Origin: JBOFGK01 sp051649085
GTDB taxonomy: Bacteria; Bacillota_I; Bacilli_A; UBA3375
Reading direction: 5' to 3'
Length of the DNA stretch: 64,000 nucleotides
Assembly (NCBI GenBank): GCA_051649085.1
Contig: JBOFGK010000034.1
Coordinates: forward strand, 103,954 to 167,953
The notes beneath the pieces were generated by a model. It worked only from the letters and a program-made list of their open reading frames with translations. It had not been told where the DNA came from and made no database searches. Of this stretch, positions 33,050 to 40,744 are shown in pieces. A program made the position numbers and the translations under genes. Positions within the stretch are counted from its first letter, which is position 1. Every line of letters begins with the position of its first letter.

Positions 33050-33697
33050 ATGAATAGTAGATTAGATAAATTTTTTCTAGGGGAAACAGCGTTTTTAATT
33101 ATTATGTCATTACTTGGTGCAGGTGTATTTTTAGCAACATATACATATATTAATTATCAAATTGGTGCCCTAAATGAAGTTTTTGTTGTGCAAGCACTAG
33201 ATAAGGGATTAGAAACAGGTGAATATTCAGAAGCAACAGCTTTTGGATTTGCATATCTATTTGCCCGAGTTTTAGAAGGACCGCTTGTCGGAATTTTAGA
33301 TATTGGTGGCGCAATGCTAACAGGAGTTGGAATTGGAATACCTGCTTTATTACTTTCATCAGGAATTGATTTTTGGGTTCAAAATCCACTATACGCCTAA
33401 TTACTTGGTGGTTTAATTGGTGGTGTAGTTGGGTTAATTGTTATTTTAGTACGTAAAATGAAACCTGCTAATTCAATCGCATTAGGAACTGATATAATGA
33501 TTGGTGCGGGAAATGCAACGGGAAGATGGCTTGGACCGCTTATCGTTGTTTATGCGGCGCTATTAAATCCAATAACTGGAATAGGAGCCGCACTTGGAGG
33601 TGCTTTATTTCACAAATATGATCGACCGGTAACAGGTGGAGCAATTCTTGGAGCAATGTTATTTGGTGGAATAACTTTAATGGTTATTGGACAATAG
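33050..33697 (+). pseudogene. DUF4310-family membrane protein interrupted by an in-frame TAA
   Basis: The gene begins at ATG 33050 with GGAGG and reads 116 codons to TAA 33398-33400. The same frame then continues without shift (LLGGLIGGVVGLIVILVRKM...) to 33697. Removing the stop gives 215 residues, about the normal family length (EF_0833 type). The only lesion is one codon, YA-stop-LLGG, so it is a recent nonsense mutation, a programmed read-through or a base-call error. Re-initiation at ATG 33458 has no ribosome site. The rest of the operon is intact. Confidence 0.8.
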
Positions 33698-33704
33698 GAG
33701 AAAA

Positions 33705-34796
33705 ATGTTGATTAAAAATGCAAAAATAGCGACAGGGGTAAAAGTTGATATTCAAATTGAAAGTGGTCTAATTGAACAAGTTAGTTCACAAATTGATGGA
33801 GAGGCTGATTTAGATTTAGCAGGAGAATATTTTATTTCTCCAGGTTGGATTGATATTCATGCGCATGCATTTAATCAATATGAGTTTATTGGAGATGATA
33901 TCGATACAATTGGAGTTCAGATGGGAGTTACAACCCTCTTTGATGCAGGGACAGTTGGGGCTTTGGAAATTTCAAAGTTTAGAACAGAAGTTGAAACCGC
34001 TAAAACAGATGTTTTCTTATTAATGAATATTTCAAAAATAGGAATTAAAGTTCAAAATGAACTAGCAGATTTAGCTAATGTTGATCTAGCTTTATTTGAA
34101 CAAATATTTTTCGAAAATCAAGATTTAATCAAGGGAATAAAGGCAAGAATGAGTGGAAGTGTTGTGGAAAAAAATGGGATAAAACCATTAATATTAGCAA
34201 AAAACCTGCAAGAGAAATTAGGCCTACCATTAATGATACATGTTGGAAATCCCAATCCCGATTTAGATGATATTTTGCAAATGTGTGGTGACAAAGACAT
34301 ACTTACACATTGTTTCCATGGAAAGAAAAGTAATATTTTTGATAATTCACAGCAAACTCTTGAATTATTAAAAGCAGCACAAAGTCGAGGGCTAAAACTA
34401 GATATTGGACATGGAACAGCCAGCTTTTCTTTTTCAATATTTAAACGAGCACAAGCAATCGGTTTGCAAGCTGATACAATTAGTACGGATATTTATCGTC
34501 GTAATCGAAAGGATGGTCCGGTATTTGATTTTGCAACAACAATTTCAAAATTTTTAAATCTTGGTTACACACATGAAGAAATTATTGAAAAGATCACAAA
34601 TGTGCCAGCAAAATTATTTAATTTAACAGATCGTGGATGTTTAGAAACAGGTAAAAAAGGCGATTTAACAATTTATAAAATTGAAGAAATAAAAAAAAGT
34701 TTGGTTGATTCAGACGGGAATGAAATTCAAAGTGAACAACTCTTTGTCCCAAAATATGTTGTGAAAAATGAAGAGATAATTAAGATTGGAGATTGA
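33705..34796 (+). CDS. Amidohydrolase-family deacetylase-like metallohydrolase (EF_0837 type)
   Basis: Dihydroorotase/NagA-like metal-dependent hydrolase, 363 aa. First metal motif GWIDIHAHAF near residue 48 (HxH), the Lys-bearing KGIKARMSGSVV near 145, MIHVGNP near 178, LTHCFHG near 202, and DIGHGTASFSF with a later STDIYRR carrying the Asp ligand. It probably removes an acyl group from an amino sugar acid before DgaE acts (inference from neighbours). ATG 33705 with AGGAG 4 nt upstream is chosen over an upstream in-frame start. It ends one base before the dgaE start codon. Confidence 0.82.
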   Translation: MLIKNAKIATGVKVDIQIESGLIEQVSSQIDGEADLDLAGEYFISPGWIDIHAHAFNQYEFIGDDIDTIGVQMGVTTLFDAGTVGALEISKFRTEVETAKTDVFLLMNISKIGIKVQNELADLANVDLALFEQIFFENQDLIKGIKARMSGSVVEKNGIKPLILAKNLQEKLGLPLMIHVGNPNPDLDDILQMCGDKDILTHCFHGKKSNIFDNSQQTLELLKAAQSRGLKLDIGHGTASFSFSIFKRAQAIGLQADTISTDIYRRNRKDGPVFDFATTISKFLNLGYTHEEIIEKITNVPAKLFNLTDRGCLETGKKGDLTIYKIEEIKKSLVDSDGNEIQSEQLFVPKYVVKNEEIIKIGD

Positions 34797-34797
34797 A

Positions 34798-35895
34798 ATG
34801 GATATTTATACAAAATATGGACTTCAAAAAGTAATAAATGCAAGTGGAAAAATGACAGCCCTCGGTGTATCTAAAGCTGACCAAACAGTAGTTGATGATG
34901 TAAACTTTGGTTTGAAAAATTTCTTTATAATGGATGAGTTAAATACAAAGGCTAACAAATATATCGCTGAACTACTTGGTGTCGAAGCTGCATGTATCGT
35001 TGCGAGTGCATCTGCAGGAATTGCAATGTCAATTGCAAGTTTAATTGCAAAAAGTGACCTCGTAAAAACAGAGCTTGTTCATCAACTTCCAACGCAAAAA
35101 AGAAATGTCTTAATCTACAAAGGGCATAATGTTCACTATGGTGGTAATATTGAAACAATGATAAACTTAGGTGGAGGACGAGTTGTTGAGGTTGGAAATG
35201 CGAACTTGACAACAGCTGAACATGTACAGTCTAAAATCAATGAAAATACACTTTGTTTACTTTATGTAAAATCACATCATTGTGTTCAAAAAAATCAACT
35301 TGAACTTGTAGAATTATTGAAAATTGGAAAAGAGTTTAATGTTCCGGTAATTGTCGATGCAGCAGCCGAGGAAGACTTAAAACTGTACTATGATTTAGGT
35401 GCGGACATTGTTATTTACAGTGGTGGAAAAGCACTTTGTGGTCCCACAAGTGGCTTAGTACTTGGAAAACAGCAATACATTAAGGACATCTACTTTCAAT
35501 ATCGTGGAATAGGTAGAGCAATGAAAATTGGAAAAGAAGGGATTTTAGGATTAACTAGAGCGGTTGAAAATTACGCTGAAAAAACTTCGGATTTACCTAA
35601 ACAAAAAGAACTTGTAGATCAAATAATTAATGACACAAAGACTAGTCCAAACCTAAAATTATCAGAAGTTTTTGATACGGCTGGTCGTGAAATTGTTAGA
35701 GTTCTGCTGACGACAACACCTGCTAATGCAAAACAAATCATTGAGTTTTTACGAAAAGGTGAATATGCAGTTGAAACTCGAAATCATCAAGCAAATTTAG
35801 GGATGATTGAATTCGATGTTCGTTCACTAACAACCGATGAAGTGACAATAATCTGTAATAAATTAAATGAATATATGGAGTTAGAATGCAAATAA
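34798..35895 (+). CDS. dgaE: DgaE-family PLP-dependent ammonia-lyase
   Basis: Pyridoxal-phosphate enzyme of 365 aa related to selenocysteine synthase. DgaE of Salmonella converts D-glucosaminate 6-phosphate to 2-keto-3-deoxygluconate 6-phosphate plus ammonia. The PLP-binding Lys is in IYSGGKALCGPTSG near residue 211, with VDAAAEED upstream as the cofactor-ring Asp motif, and NASGKMTALGVS at the N-terminus. ATG 34798 with GGAG at 6 nt is the start. It overlaps dgaF by 10 nt. The substrate here could differ, because the mannose-type PTS that feeds DgaE in Salmonella is missing. Confidence 0.82.
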   Translation: MDIYTKYGLQKVINASGKMTALGVSKADQTVVDDVNFGLKNFFIMDELNTKANKYIAELLGVEAACIVASASAGIAMSIASLIAKSDLVKTELVHQLPTQKRNVLIYKGHNVHYGGNIETMINLGGGRVVEVGNANLTTAEHVQSKINENTLCLLYVKSHHCVQKNQLELVELLKIGKEFNVPVIVDAAAEEDLKLYYDLGADIVIYSGGKALCGPTSGLVLGKQQYIKDIYFQYRGIGRAMKIGKEGILGLTRAVENYAEKTSDLPKQKELVDQIINDTKTSPNLKLSEVFDTAGREIVRVLLTTTPANAKQIIEFLRKGEYAVETRNHQANLGMIEFDVRSLTTDEVTIICNKLNEYMELECK

Positions 35896-36623
35896 AACCA
35901 AATTTTTACAAAGACAAGTTTTGTCTAAATGTACTTGCCAAAGATGTTGATAATGCACAAGCGATTTATCAAGCATGTGAATCGAATGTAGTAGTAGGAG
36001 TATTAAGTAAAAACTACCCAACAGTTGCTAAAGCGATTGAAGCGATGAATGAGTTCGCACAAGCGACTGAGAATGCCGTAAGTGTCGGGCTAGGGGCAGG
36101 TGATCCTAAACAGTGTTATATGGTAAATGAAATTTTACGCAGTTACACCCCACAACACGTTAATCAAGTTTTCAGTGCAGTTAACGGTAGTCGCAGTATT
36201 TTAAATAACACACAAACTTTTATAAATTCACTTGTTTCGCCAACGGGGACACCAGGGCTTGTGAAAATTTCAACAGGACCGCTTAGTTCGGAAGCGAAAG
36301 CTGGGGAAATAGATGTTGAAACAGCGGTCTTAATGATCAAAGAAATGGGTGGAAGTTCAATCAAGTTCTTTCCAATGGGTGGATTAGAAACAATTGATGA
36401 ATTTAAAGTGGTATGTGCAGCATGTGCTAAGCATAATTTAGCAATTGAACCAACAGGTGGAATTGATAAAGAAAATTTTCGAGAAATCTGTCAAATTGCA
36501 TATGATTCAGGCGTTGATAAAATAATTCCTCATGTTTATTCATCGATTATAGATCAAGGTGGTCAAACAATTATCGATGATGTTAACTATTTATATGCTA
36601 TAATTAAAGAGATAGTAAAATAA
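35886..36623 (+). CDS. dgaF: DgaF-family 2-dehydro-3-deoxy-phosphogluconate aldolase
   Basis: Aldolase of 245 aa that splits 2-keto-3-deoxy-6-phosphogluconate into pyruvate and glyceraldehyde 3-phosphate, the step after DgaE. Visible features are VSVGLGAGDPKQC near residue 67, GTPGLVKISTGP near 117, SIKFFPMGG near 158 with the probable Schiff-base Lys, and AIEPTGGIDKENF near 190. It belongs to the EF_0839-type family rather than the Eda family. GGAG precedes ATG, which lies inside the dgaE end. Confidence 0.83.
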   Translation: MQIKPNFYKDKFCLNVLAKDVDNAQAIYQACESNVVVGVLSKNYPTVAKAIEAMNEFAQATENAVSVGLGAGDPKQCYMVNEILRSYTPQHVNQVFSAVNGSRSILNNTQTFINSLVSPTGTPGLVKISTGPLSSEAKAGEIDVETAVLMIKEMGGSSIKFFPMGGLETIDEFKVVCAACAKHNLAIEPTGGIDKENFREICQIAYDSGVDKIIPHVYSSIIDQGGQTIIDDVNYLYAIIKEIVK

Positions 36624-36646
36624 TAGTTAAATGTTAGAAGGTAAAA

Positions 36647-37324
36647 ATGCTTAAAAGAAATAATCCATTATATATGCAAATTAGGGACATCATTCGCAAT
36701 CGAATTATTGATGGAGAATATGAGCTAGAATCATATTTACCAACGGAATTAGAATTTGTCGATGAATTTGATGTAAGTTTAGTGACAGTTAGAAAAGCAA
36801 TTGAATTGTTGCAAGCTGATCATTATGTCAAGAAAATGAGTGGTAAAGGAACACTTGTGATCAATAATAAAATAGTATCAAGATTGTCAACAGGCGCAAC
36901 TTTTTCACAAATACTTGAAAAGAATTTTGCAGAAATTGAAAAGCAAACAGTTGAATGCGTGTGTCTAAAAGATGAAGCAAATCCCTTTAAAACAAAAAAA
37001 TATACTCGTTTAAAAAGATGCTATTATGTAGATGGTAAGCCATATATTTACATGATAAATTATATTGCAACTGATATTTCCAATGAAGAGTTCACATCTT
37101 TATATGAAGCACTTCATAAAAAAGGTTATCAGTTTGCAAGATTTAACGATAAATTCTCAGTAAGTTTAGCAACAGAAGAAATTAAACAAATACTTGAGGT
37201 TGATAGTCATGTTTTAAAACGTGAACGAACAACTTTTTTAGAAAATGGCGAGAAAATAGAAATTGCAATTTCTTATTATAATACCGAAATTACCGAATAC
37301 GAATTTGAATTTTTGACGCAATAA
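36647..37324 (+). CDS. GntR-family regulator (HutC/UTRA type)
   Basis: Transcription factor of 225 aa. The N-terminal winged helix (residues 1-70) has YMQIRDIIRNRIIDGEYELESYLPTE in sections and the recognition helix VSLVTVRKAIELLQADHYVKKMSGKGT. The C-terminal UTRA ligand domain (~85-225) has LKRCYYVDGKPYIYMINYI and a late LKRERTTFLENGEKIEI. It lies at the end of the Dga-like operon in the same direction and probably controls it in response to a pathway phospho-intermediate. A terminator follows. AAGG lies before ATG. Confidence 0.85.
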   Translation: MLKRNNPLYMQIRDIIRNRIIDGEYELESYLPTELEFVDEFDVSLVTVRKAIELLQADHYVKKMSGKGTLVINNKIVSRLSTGATFSQILEKNFAEIEKQTVECVCLKDEANPFKTKKYTRLKRCYYVDGKPYIYMINYIATDISNEEFTSLYEALHKKGYQFARFNDKFSVSLATEEIKQILEVDSHVLKRERTTFLENGEKIEIAISYYNTEITEYEFEFLTQ

Positions 37325-37336
37325 TTAATATACTAA

Positions 37337-37370
37337 AAGATATCTCATGTTTTAAGTGGGATATTTTTTC
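37337..37370 (+). terminator. Intrinsic terminator after the GntR gene
   Basis: AGATATCTCA (37338-37347) pairs with TGGGATATTTT (37357 on) with G-U pairs, followed by T. Confidence 0.75.
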
Positions 37371-37395
37371 TTTGTCCCAAAAAACTGAGAACATT

Positions 37396-37425
37396 TTTAC
37401 AGTTTTAGCTAAAACTTGGTAAAAT
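37396..37425 (+). promoter_or_regulatory. Promoter of the Na/Pi transporter gene
   Basis: TTTACA (37396-37401), 18-nt spacer, TAAAAT (37420-37425) with TG-G extended -10. Confidence 0.6.
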
Positions 37426-37472
37426 ATATAAGGTAGTATTAAGTATGTAATTAAGTATATAATGGAGGAAGT

Positions 37473-39182
37473 ATGAATGAGTTTTTTACTCAAGAAAATG
37501 TATTTTATCTAGTCGGAGGACTAGGAGTATTTTTATTTGGAATTAAATTAATGGGAGATGCTTTAAAAGCAATTGCAGGAGATGGATTAAGAGAGTTGAT
37601 TAATCGATTTACCTCAAATAAATATATGGCAGTATTAGTAGGGATAGGTGCAACAGTTGTCATTCAAAGTTCATCTGGAACAAGTGCACTAGCAATATCC
37701 TTAGTGCGTGCTGGACTTATGAGTCTTGGTCAAGCGATTGGTGTAATTATGGGTGCAAATATTGGAACAACAGTTACGGCGTTTTTACTTGGAATTTCCG
37801 TAAAAAATTATGCACTTCCAATAATTTTTGTCGGTGCAATAATTTATATGTTTGCCCAAAAACGTAAGACTTCACTTTTAGGGCAAATTATTTTTGGATT
37901 TGGACTTTTGTTCCATGGTATGGTATTAATGGAAGATCCATTAATGGTTCTTTCGAAAACAGAAGAGTTTGCTAATACAATGGCAACGGTTGCAACTAAT
38001 CCACTACTTGGTGTTTTTATTGGAACGGTTCTAACAATGATTGTGCAATCTTCAAGTGCAACAATTGGAATTTTACAAGTACTTTATATGACAGGTTCAG
38101 TTACCTTCCCAATTGCCTTTGCAATCTTATTAGGAGATAATATAGGAACAACAATCACATCATTACTTGCAAGTGTTGGTGGAAGTCGTGATTCAAGAAG
38201 AGCCGCGCTTTCACATGTTGCGTTCAATGTCTTTGGAACGATTGTCTTTTTCATAGTAATGTATGGATTACAAGGGATTCATTTAATGGATCAAATAATG
38301 CACAAAATTAGTCCAAATAATCTTGAGTTACAAATTGCCTATTCACACTTATTCTTTAATGTGACAGTTACGTTAATTTTAATTTGGTTTATAGAACAAT
38401 TAGAAATGTTCGTAAGATTTATCGTACCTCGTGGTAAAAATGAAGTTGTGGTTTCAATTAATGAACAGTTTTTAGATGAGACGCTAGTTCATAAGGCGCC
38501 AAGTTTAGCGATAGCCCAAGGAGAAAATGCGTTGCTTGAGATGTTCAGAATAACAAATAATATGGGACAACATCTCCATAATTATCTAGAAACAAAAGAT
38601 AAAAACAACGTAACACATATTGAACAATTTGAAATTGGAGTAAACTCAATTGATAAGCGTTTAAAAGTCTTCTTTAGAGATATCGCAGCTGAAGAAATTG
38701 GGGCTGAGGATGCACAAAAGCTTAATGGTTTAATGTACACAACAAATGATATCGAAAGAATAGCGGATTTAATTGAAAATGTTGCACATAAGTTAGTTGA
38801 ATTACAAGAAATAAATGAATTTATAACAGGTAAGGCACAAAAAGAATTGAAAAATATGGTTCAAGTTGTAAATGAAATTCTTGATTCAATGATTTTGATG
38901 GTTGAAAAACATGATCAGAATATTTCTCCATTTATTATGAAGTTAGAAAAAACTTTAGATCGTTTAGAAAGAAAGTATTACTTAGCTCATTTAGATAGAA
39001 TTAAAGAAAATAAATATTCTCATAAATATACAATCTCATATGTTGATATACTAGGTGATTTAGAGCGAATTGGTGATCATGCTCAAAATGTTTGTGAGTA
39101 TTTTACAAATGAAAATGAAGTTCTCTCAGAATTAGAAAGTGAAATTAATTTAGCAGAAATAATTCAAGAAAGTAAAATTTAG
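37473..39182 (+). CDS. Na/Pi cotransporter family protein
   Basis: Membrane phosphate transporter of the NptA/YjbB type, 569 aa. Two inverted family repeats carry the QSSS motifs: VIQSSSGTSALAISLVRAG near residue 63 with MGANIGTTVTAFLLG, and IVQSSSATIGILQVLY near 190 with LLGDNIGTTITSLLAS. Residues ~340-569 form a cytoplasmic helical PhoU-like domain. GGAGG precedes ATG. The last 148 bp of the gene are repeated almost exactly at 40293-40440, beyond the next gene, and the terminator that would suit this gene lies after that second copy. Confidence 0.87.
   Translation: MNEFFTQENVFYLVGGLGVFLFGIKLMGDALKAIAGDGLRELINRFTSNKYMAVLVGIGATVVIQSSSGTSALAISLVRAGLMSLGQAIGVIMGANIGTTVTAFLLGISVKNYALPIIFVGAIIYMFAQKRKTSLLGQIIFGFGLLFHGMVLMEDPLMVLSKTEEFANTMATVATNPLLGVFIGTVLTMIVQSSSATIGILQVLYMTGSVTFPIAFAILLGDNIGTTITSLLASVGGSRDSRRAALSHVAFNVFGTIVFFIVMYGLQGIHLMDQIMHKISPNNLELQIAYSHLFFNVTVTLILIWFIEQLEMFVRFIVPRGKNEVVVSINEQFLDETLVHKAPSLAIAQGENALLEMFRITNNMGQHLHNYLETKDKNNVTHIEQFEIGVNSIDKRLKVFFRDIAAEEIGAEDAQKLNGLMYTTNDIERIADLIENVAHKLVELQEINEFITGKAQKELKNMVQVVNEILDSMILMVEKHDQNISPFIMKLEKTLDRLERKYYLAHLDRIKENKYSHKYTISYVDILGDLERIGDHAQNVCEYFTNENEVLSELESEINLAEIIQESKI
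39030..39177 (+). repeat. 148-bp direct repeat, copy 1 (3' end of the Na/Pi gene)
   Basis: From ACAATCTCATATG to GAAAGTAAAAT. It matches 40293-40440 base for base without gaps, with about four substitutions. Confidence 0.92.
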
Positions 39183-39237
39183 TTTAGTGAAAGTGCAATT
39201 TTAAATCTTAAAAAATGAAAATTTGAAAGAAAGAAAA

Positions 39238-40254
39238 ATGAAGAAAAATACTGAAATAATGGCAACACTTGGTCCAACATTATCAACAGAAGCGGAAATC
39301 GAAAAAGCTTATAAATTAGGAGTTAAATCATTTAGACTTGCAATAGGGCAAAGAACAAGAGACACAGTTAGTTATTTTCAAAATATAAGAAAAGTTGAAA
39401 AAAAAGTAGGAGAAAAATTAAATGTCTTAATCGATCTGCCATCAACAAAATTAAGACTGTCCAAAATGAAACCGAAATTCTTAGATGTTGGAAATGAATA
39501 TTCATTTACTTCATTTGCAGAAGAAACAGATAAAGATATATTCATACTGCCAAAACTCAATGAAATTATTGATGGATTAGCAGTTGGCGAACGCGTTTTG
39601 TTTAGGGATGGAAAAATAGAATTAAAAATTTTAGAAAAAACAAACTTTACAATAAAGTGTATGTGTGTTAAAAGTCTTGTTGAGCTTAAGCAAGGAGGTT
39701 CTGCGATTTTTCCAGATTCAAACTTAAATTACGAGGCAATTACTGATGAAGATGTTGTTATTTTAGAAAAAATGGCACAAAATAATTTAAGACCAGAAAT
39801 GATTGCTATTTCCTTTGCCAGAAATAAAACGATGATTTGTGAAGTGAAATCTGTAATAGAAAAATATTGGAACTGTAGTGAAATCCTTTTTCTTCCAAAA
39901 ATTGAATTAAAAGAAGCAATTGAAAATATTGATGACTTACTTGATAACTCAGATGGTATATTTATTGCACGTGGTGATTTGTTGCTTCATACAGAATATT
40001 ACAAGTTTGCATTTTACCAACGATACTTAGTTGGAAAAGCTTTGGAAAAAAATAAATTGTGCATTAGTGGAACAGAATATATGGAGTATTATGCAAATAA
40101 TGAAACGATTATTCGCCCAGAATTAATTGACCTGTCAAATTCTATAAATTTAGGTTGTGATCAAATAATGCTATCTGCAGAAACTGCAAATTCAAAATAT
40201 TGTTTTGAAACCATAAAACTTATTAAAGAAGTGATTGAATTTGAAAATCAATAA
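39238..40254 (+). CDS. Degenerate pyruvate-kinase-like protein
   Basis: A 338-aa protein with the barrel of pyruvate kinase but no C-terminal regulatory domain (typical enzymes have ~470 residues or more). Recognisable are MATLGPT at the start, ISFARN near 194, PKIELKEAIENI near 220, DGIFIARGDL near 240 and MLSAETANSKY near 315. Key positions are changed: the substrate-site RxNFSH is FRLAIGQ, DLKGPEIR is DLPSTKLR, KGVNLPG is IFPDSNLN, and ATQMLESM is SGTEYMEY. It is therefore unlikely to be a normal pyruvate kinase. It is bracketed by the 148-bp repeat, as if inserted between the Na/Pi gene and its terminator. The start is ATG 39238; an in-frame TTG at 39223 is possible. Confidence 0.7.
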   Translation: MKKNTEIMATLGPTLSTEAEIEKAYKLGVKSFRLAIGQRTRDTVSYFQNIRKVEKKVGEKLNVLIDLPSTKLRLSKMKPKFLDVGNEYSFTSFAEETDKDIFILPKLNEIIDGLAVGERVLFRDGKIELKILEKTNFTIKCMCVKSLVELKQGGSAIFPDSNLNYEAITDEDVVILEKMAQNNLRPEMIAISFARNKTMICEVKSVIEKYWNCSEILFLPKIELKEAIENIDDLLDNSDGIFIARGDLLLHTEYYKFAFYQRYLVGKALEKNKLCISGTEYMEYYANNETIIRPELIDLSNSINLGCDQIMLSAETANSKYCFETIKLIKEVIEFENQ

Positions 40255-40292
40255 TAAAAGCATAAACAAATATGTAAATGCTAGTGCAGTAC

Positions 40293-40440
40293 ACAATGTC
40301 ATATGTTGATATACTAACTGATTTAGAGCGAATTGGTGATCATGCTCAAAATGTTTGTGAGTATTTTACAAATGAAAATGAAGTTCTCTTAGAATTAGAA
40401 AGTGAAATTAATTTAGCAGAAATAATTCAAGAAAGTAAAA
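40293..40440 (+). repeat. 148-bp direct repeat, copy 2
   Basis: Near-perfect copy of the last 148 bp of the Na/Pi transporter gene, starting ACAATGTCATATG. It still reads in frame as the C-terminal ~50 residues (for example DLERIGDHAQNVCEYF) and ends with its own TAA. It has no start codon or ribosome site, so it is a dead 3' fragment. Confidence 0.92.
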
Positions 40441-40452
40441 TATAATAATATA

Positions 40453-40484
40453 AGCACTCATGACTTAGGTTGTGGGTGTTTTTT
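40453..40484 (+). terminator. Intrinsic terminator after repeat copy 2
   Basis: CACTCATGAC (40455-40464) pairs with GTTGTGGGTG (40469-40478) with G-U pairs, then TTTTTT. Probably the original terminator of the Na/Pi gene. Confidence 0.7.
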
Positions 40485-40508
40485 AAATGTCTAATGTATG
40501 ATTGGATA

Positions 40509-40537
40509 TTGACATCTATCGATTAATTAGGTATACT
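40509..40537 (+). promoter_or_regulatory. Promoter of the Type I restriction operon
   Basis: TTGACA (40509-40514), 17-nt spacer, TATACT (40532-40537). A second possible start signal, TG-A-TATAAT, lies at 40568-40576. Confidence 0.82.
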
Positions 40538-40640
40538 ATAAATGGCCGACTTATAAATATATCATTTTGATATAATATTTGTTGTAAACTTATTGTCGCT
40601 CTGTATAGAGAAGGAAGACTAACTAAAAAAATCTTAAATT

Positions 40641-40684
40641 TACGAAGAAATTGATTAATAAATTATCAATTGATATTTTTCGTA
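40641..40684. promoter_or_regulatory. Nested inverted repeat in the hsdM leader
   Basis: TACGAA (40641-40646) pairs with TTCGTA (40679-40684), and inside it AATTGAT (40649-40655) pairs with ATCAATT (40665-40671). It lies about 60 nt before hsdM in the 5' untranslated region and could be an operator or an mRNA hairpin controlling the methylase. Confidence 0.4.
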
Positions 40685-40744
40685 TAGCTATAAGTGAAAG
40701 ATTGCAATATAGTTAGTACTACTTTATATGGAGTGTTACTAATA

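Noticed and set aside
33398..33400. TAA in DUF4310 as evidence of a variant genetic code
   Set aside because: TAA is the normal stop of most genes in the window, so code change is excluded.
40293..40444. In-frame copy of the Na/Pi C-terminus as a separate small gene
   Set aside because: No start codon with ribosome site; it is a duplicated gene end.
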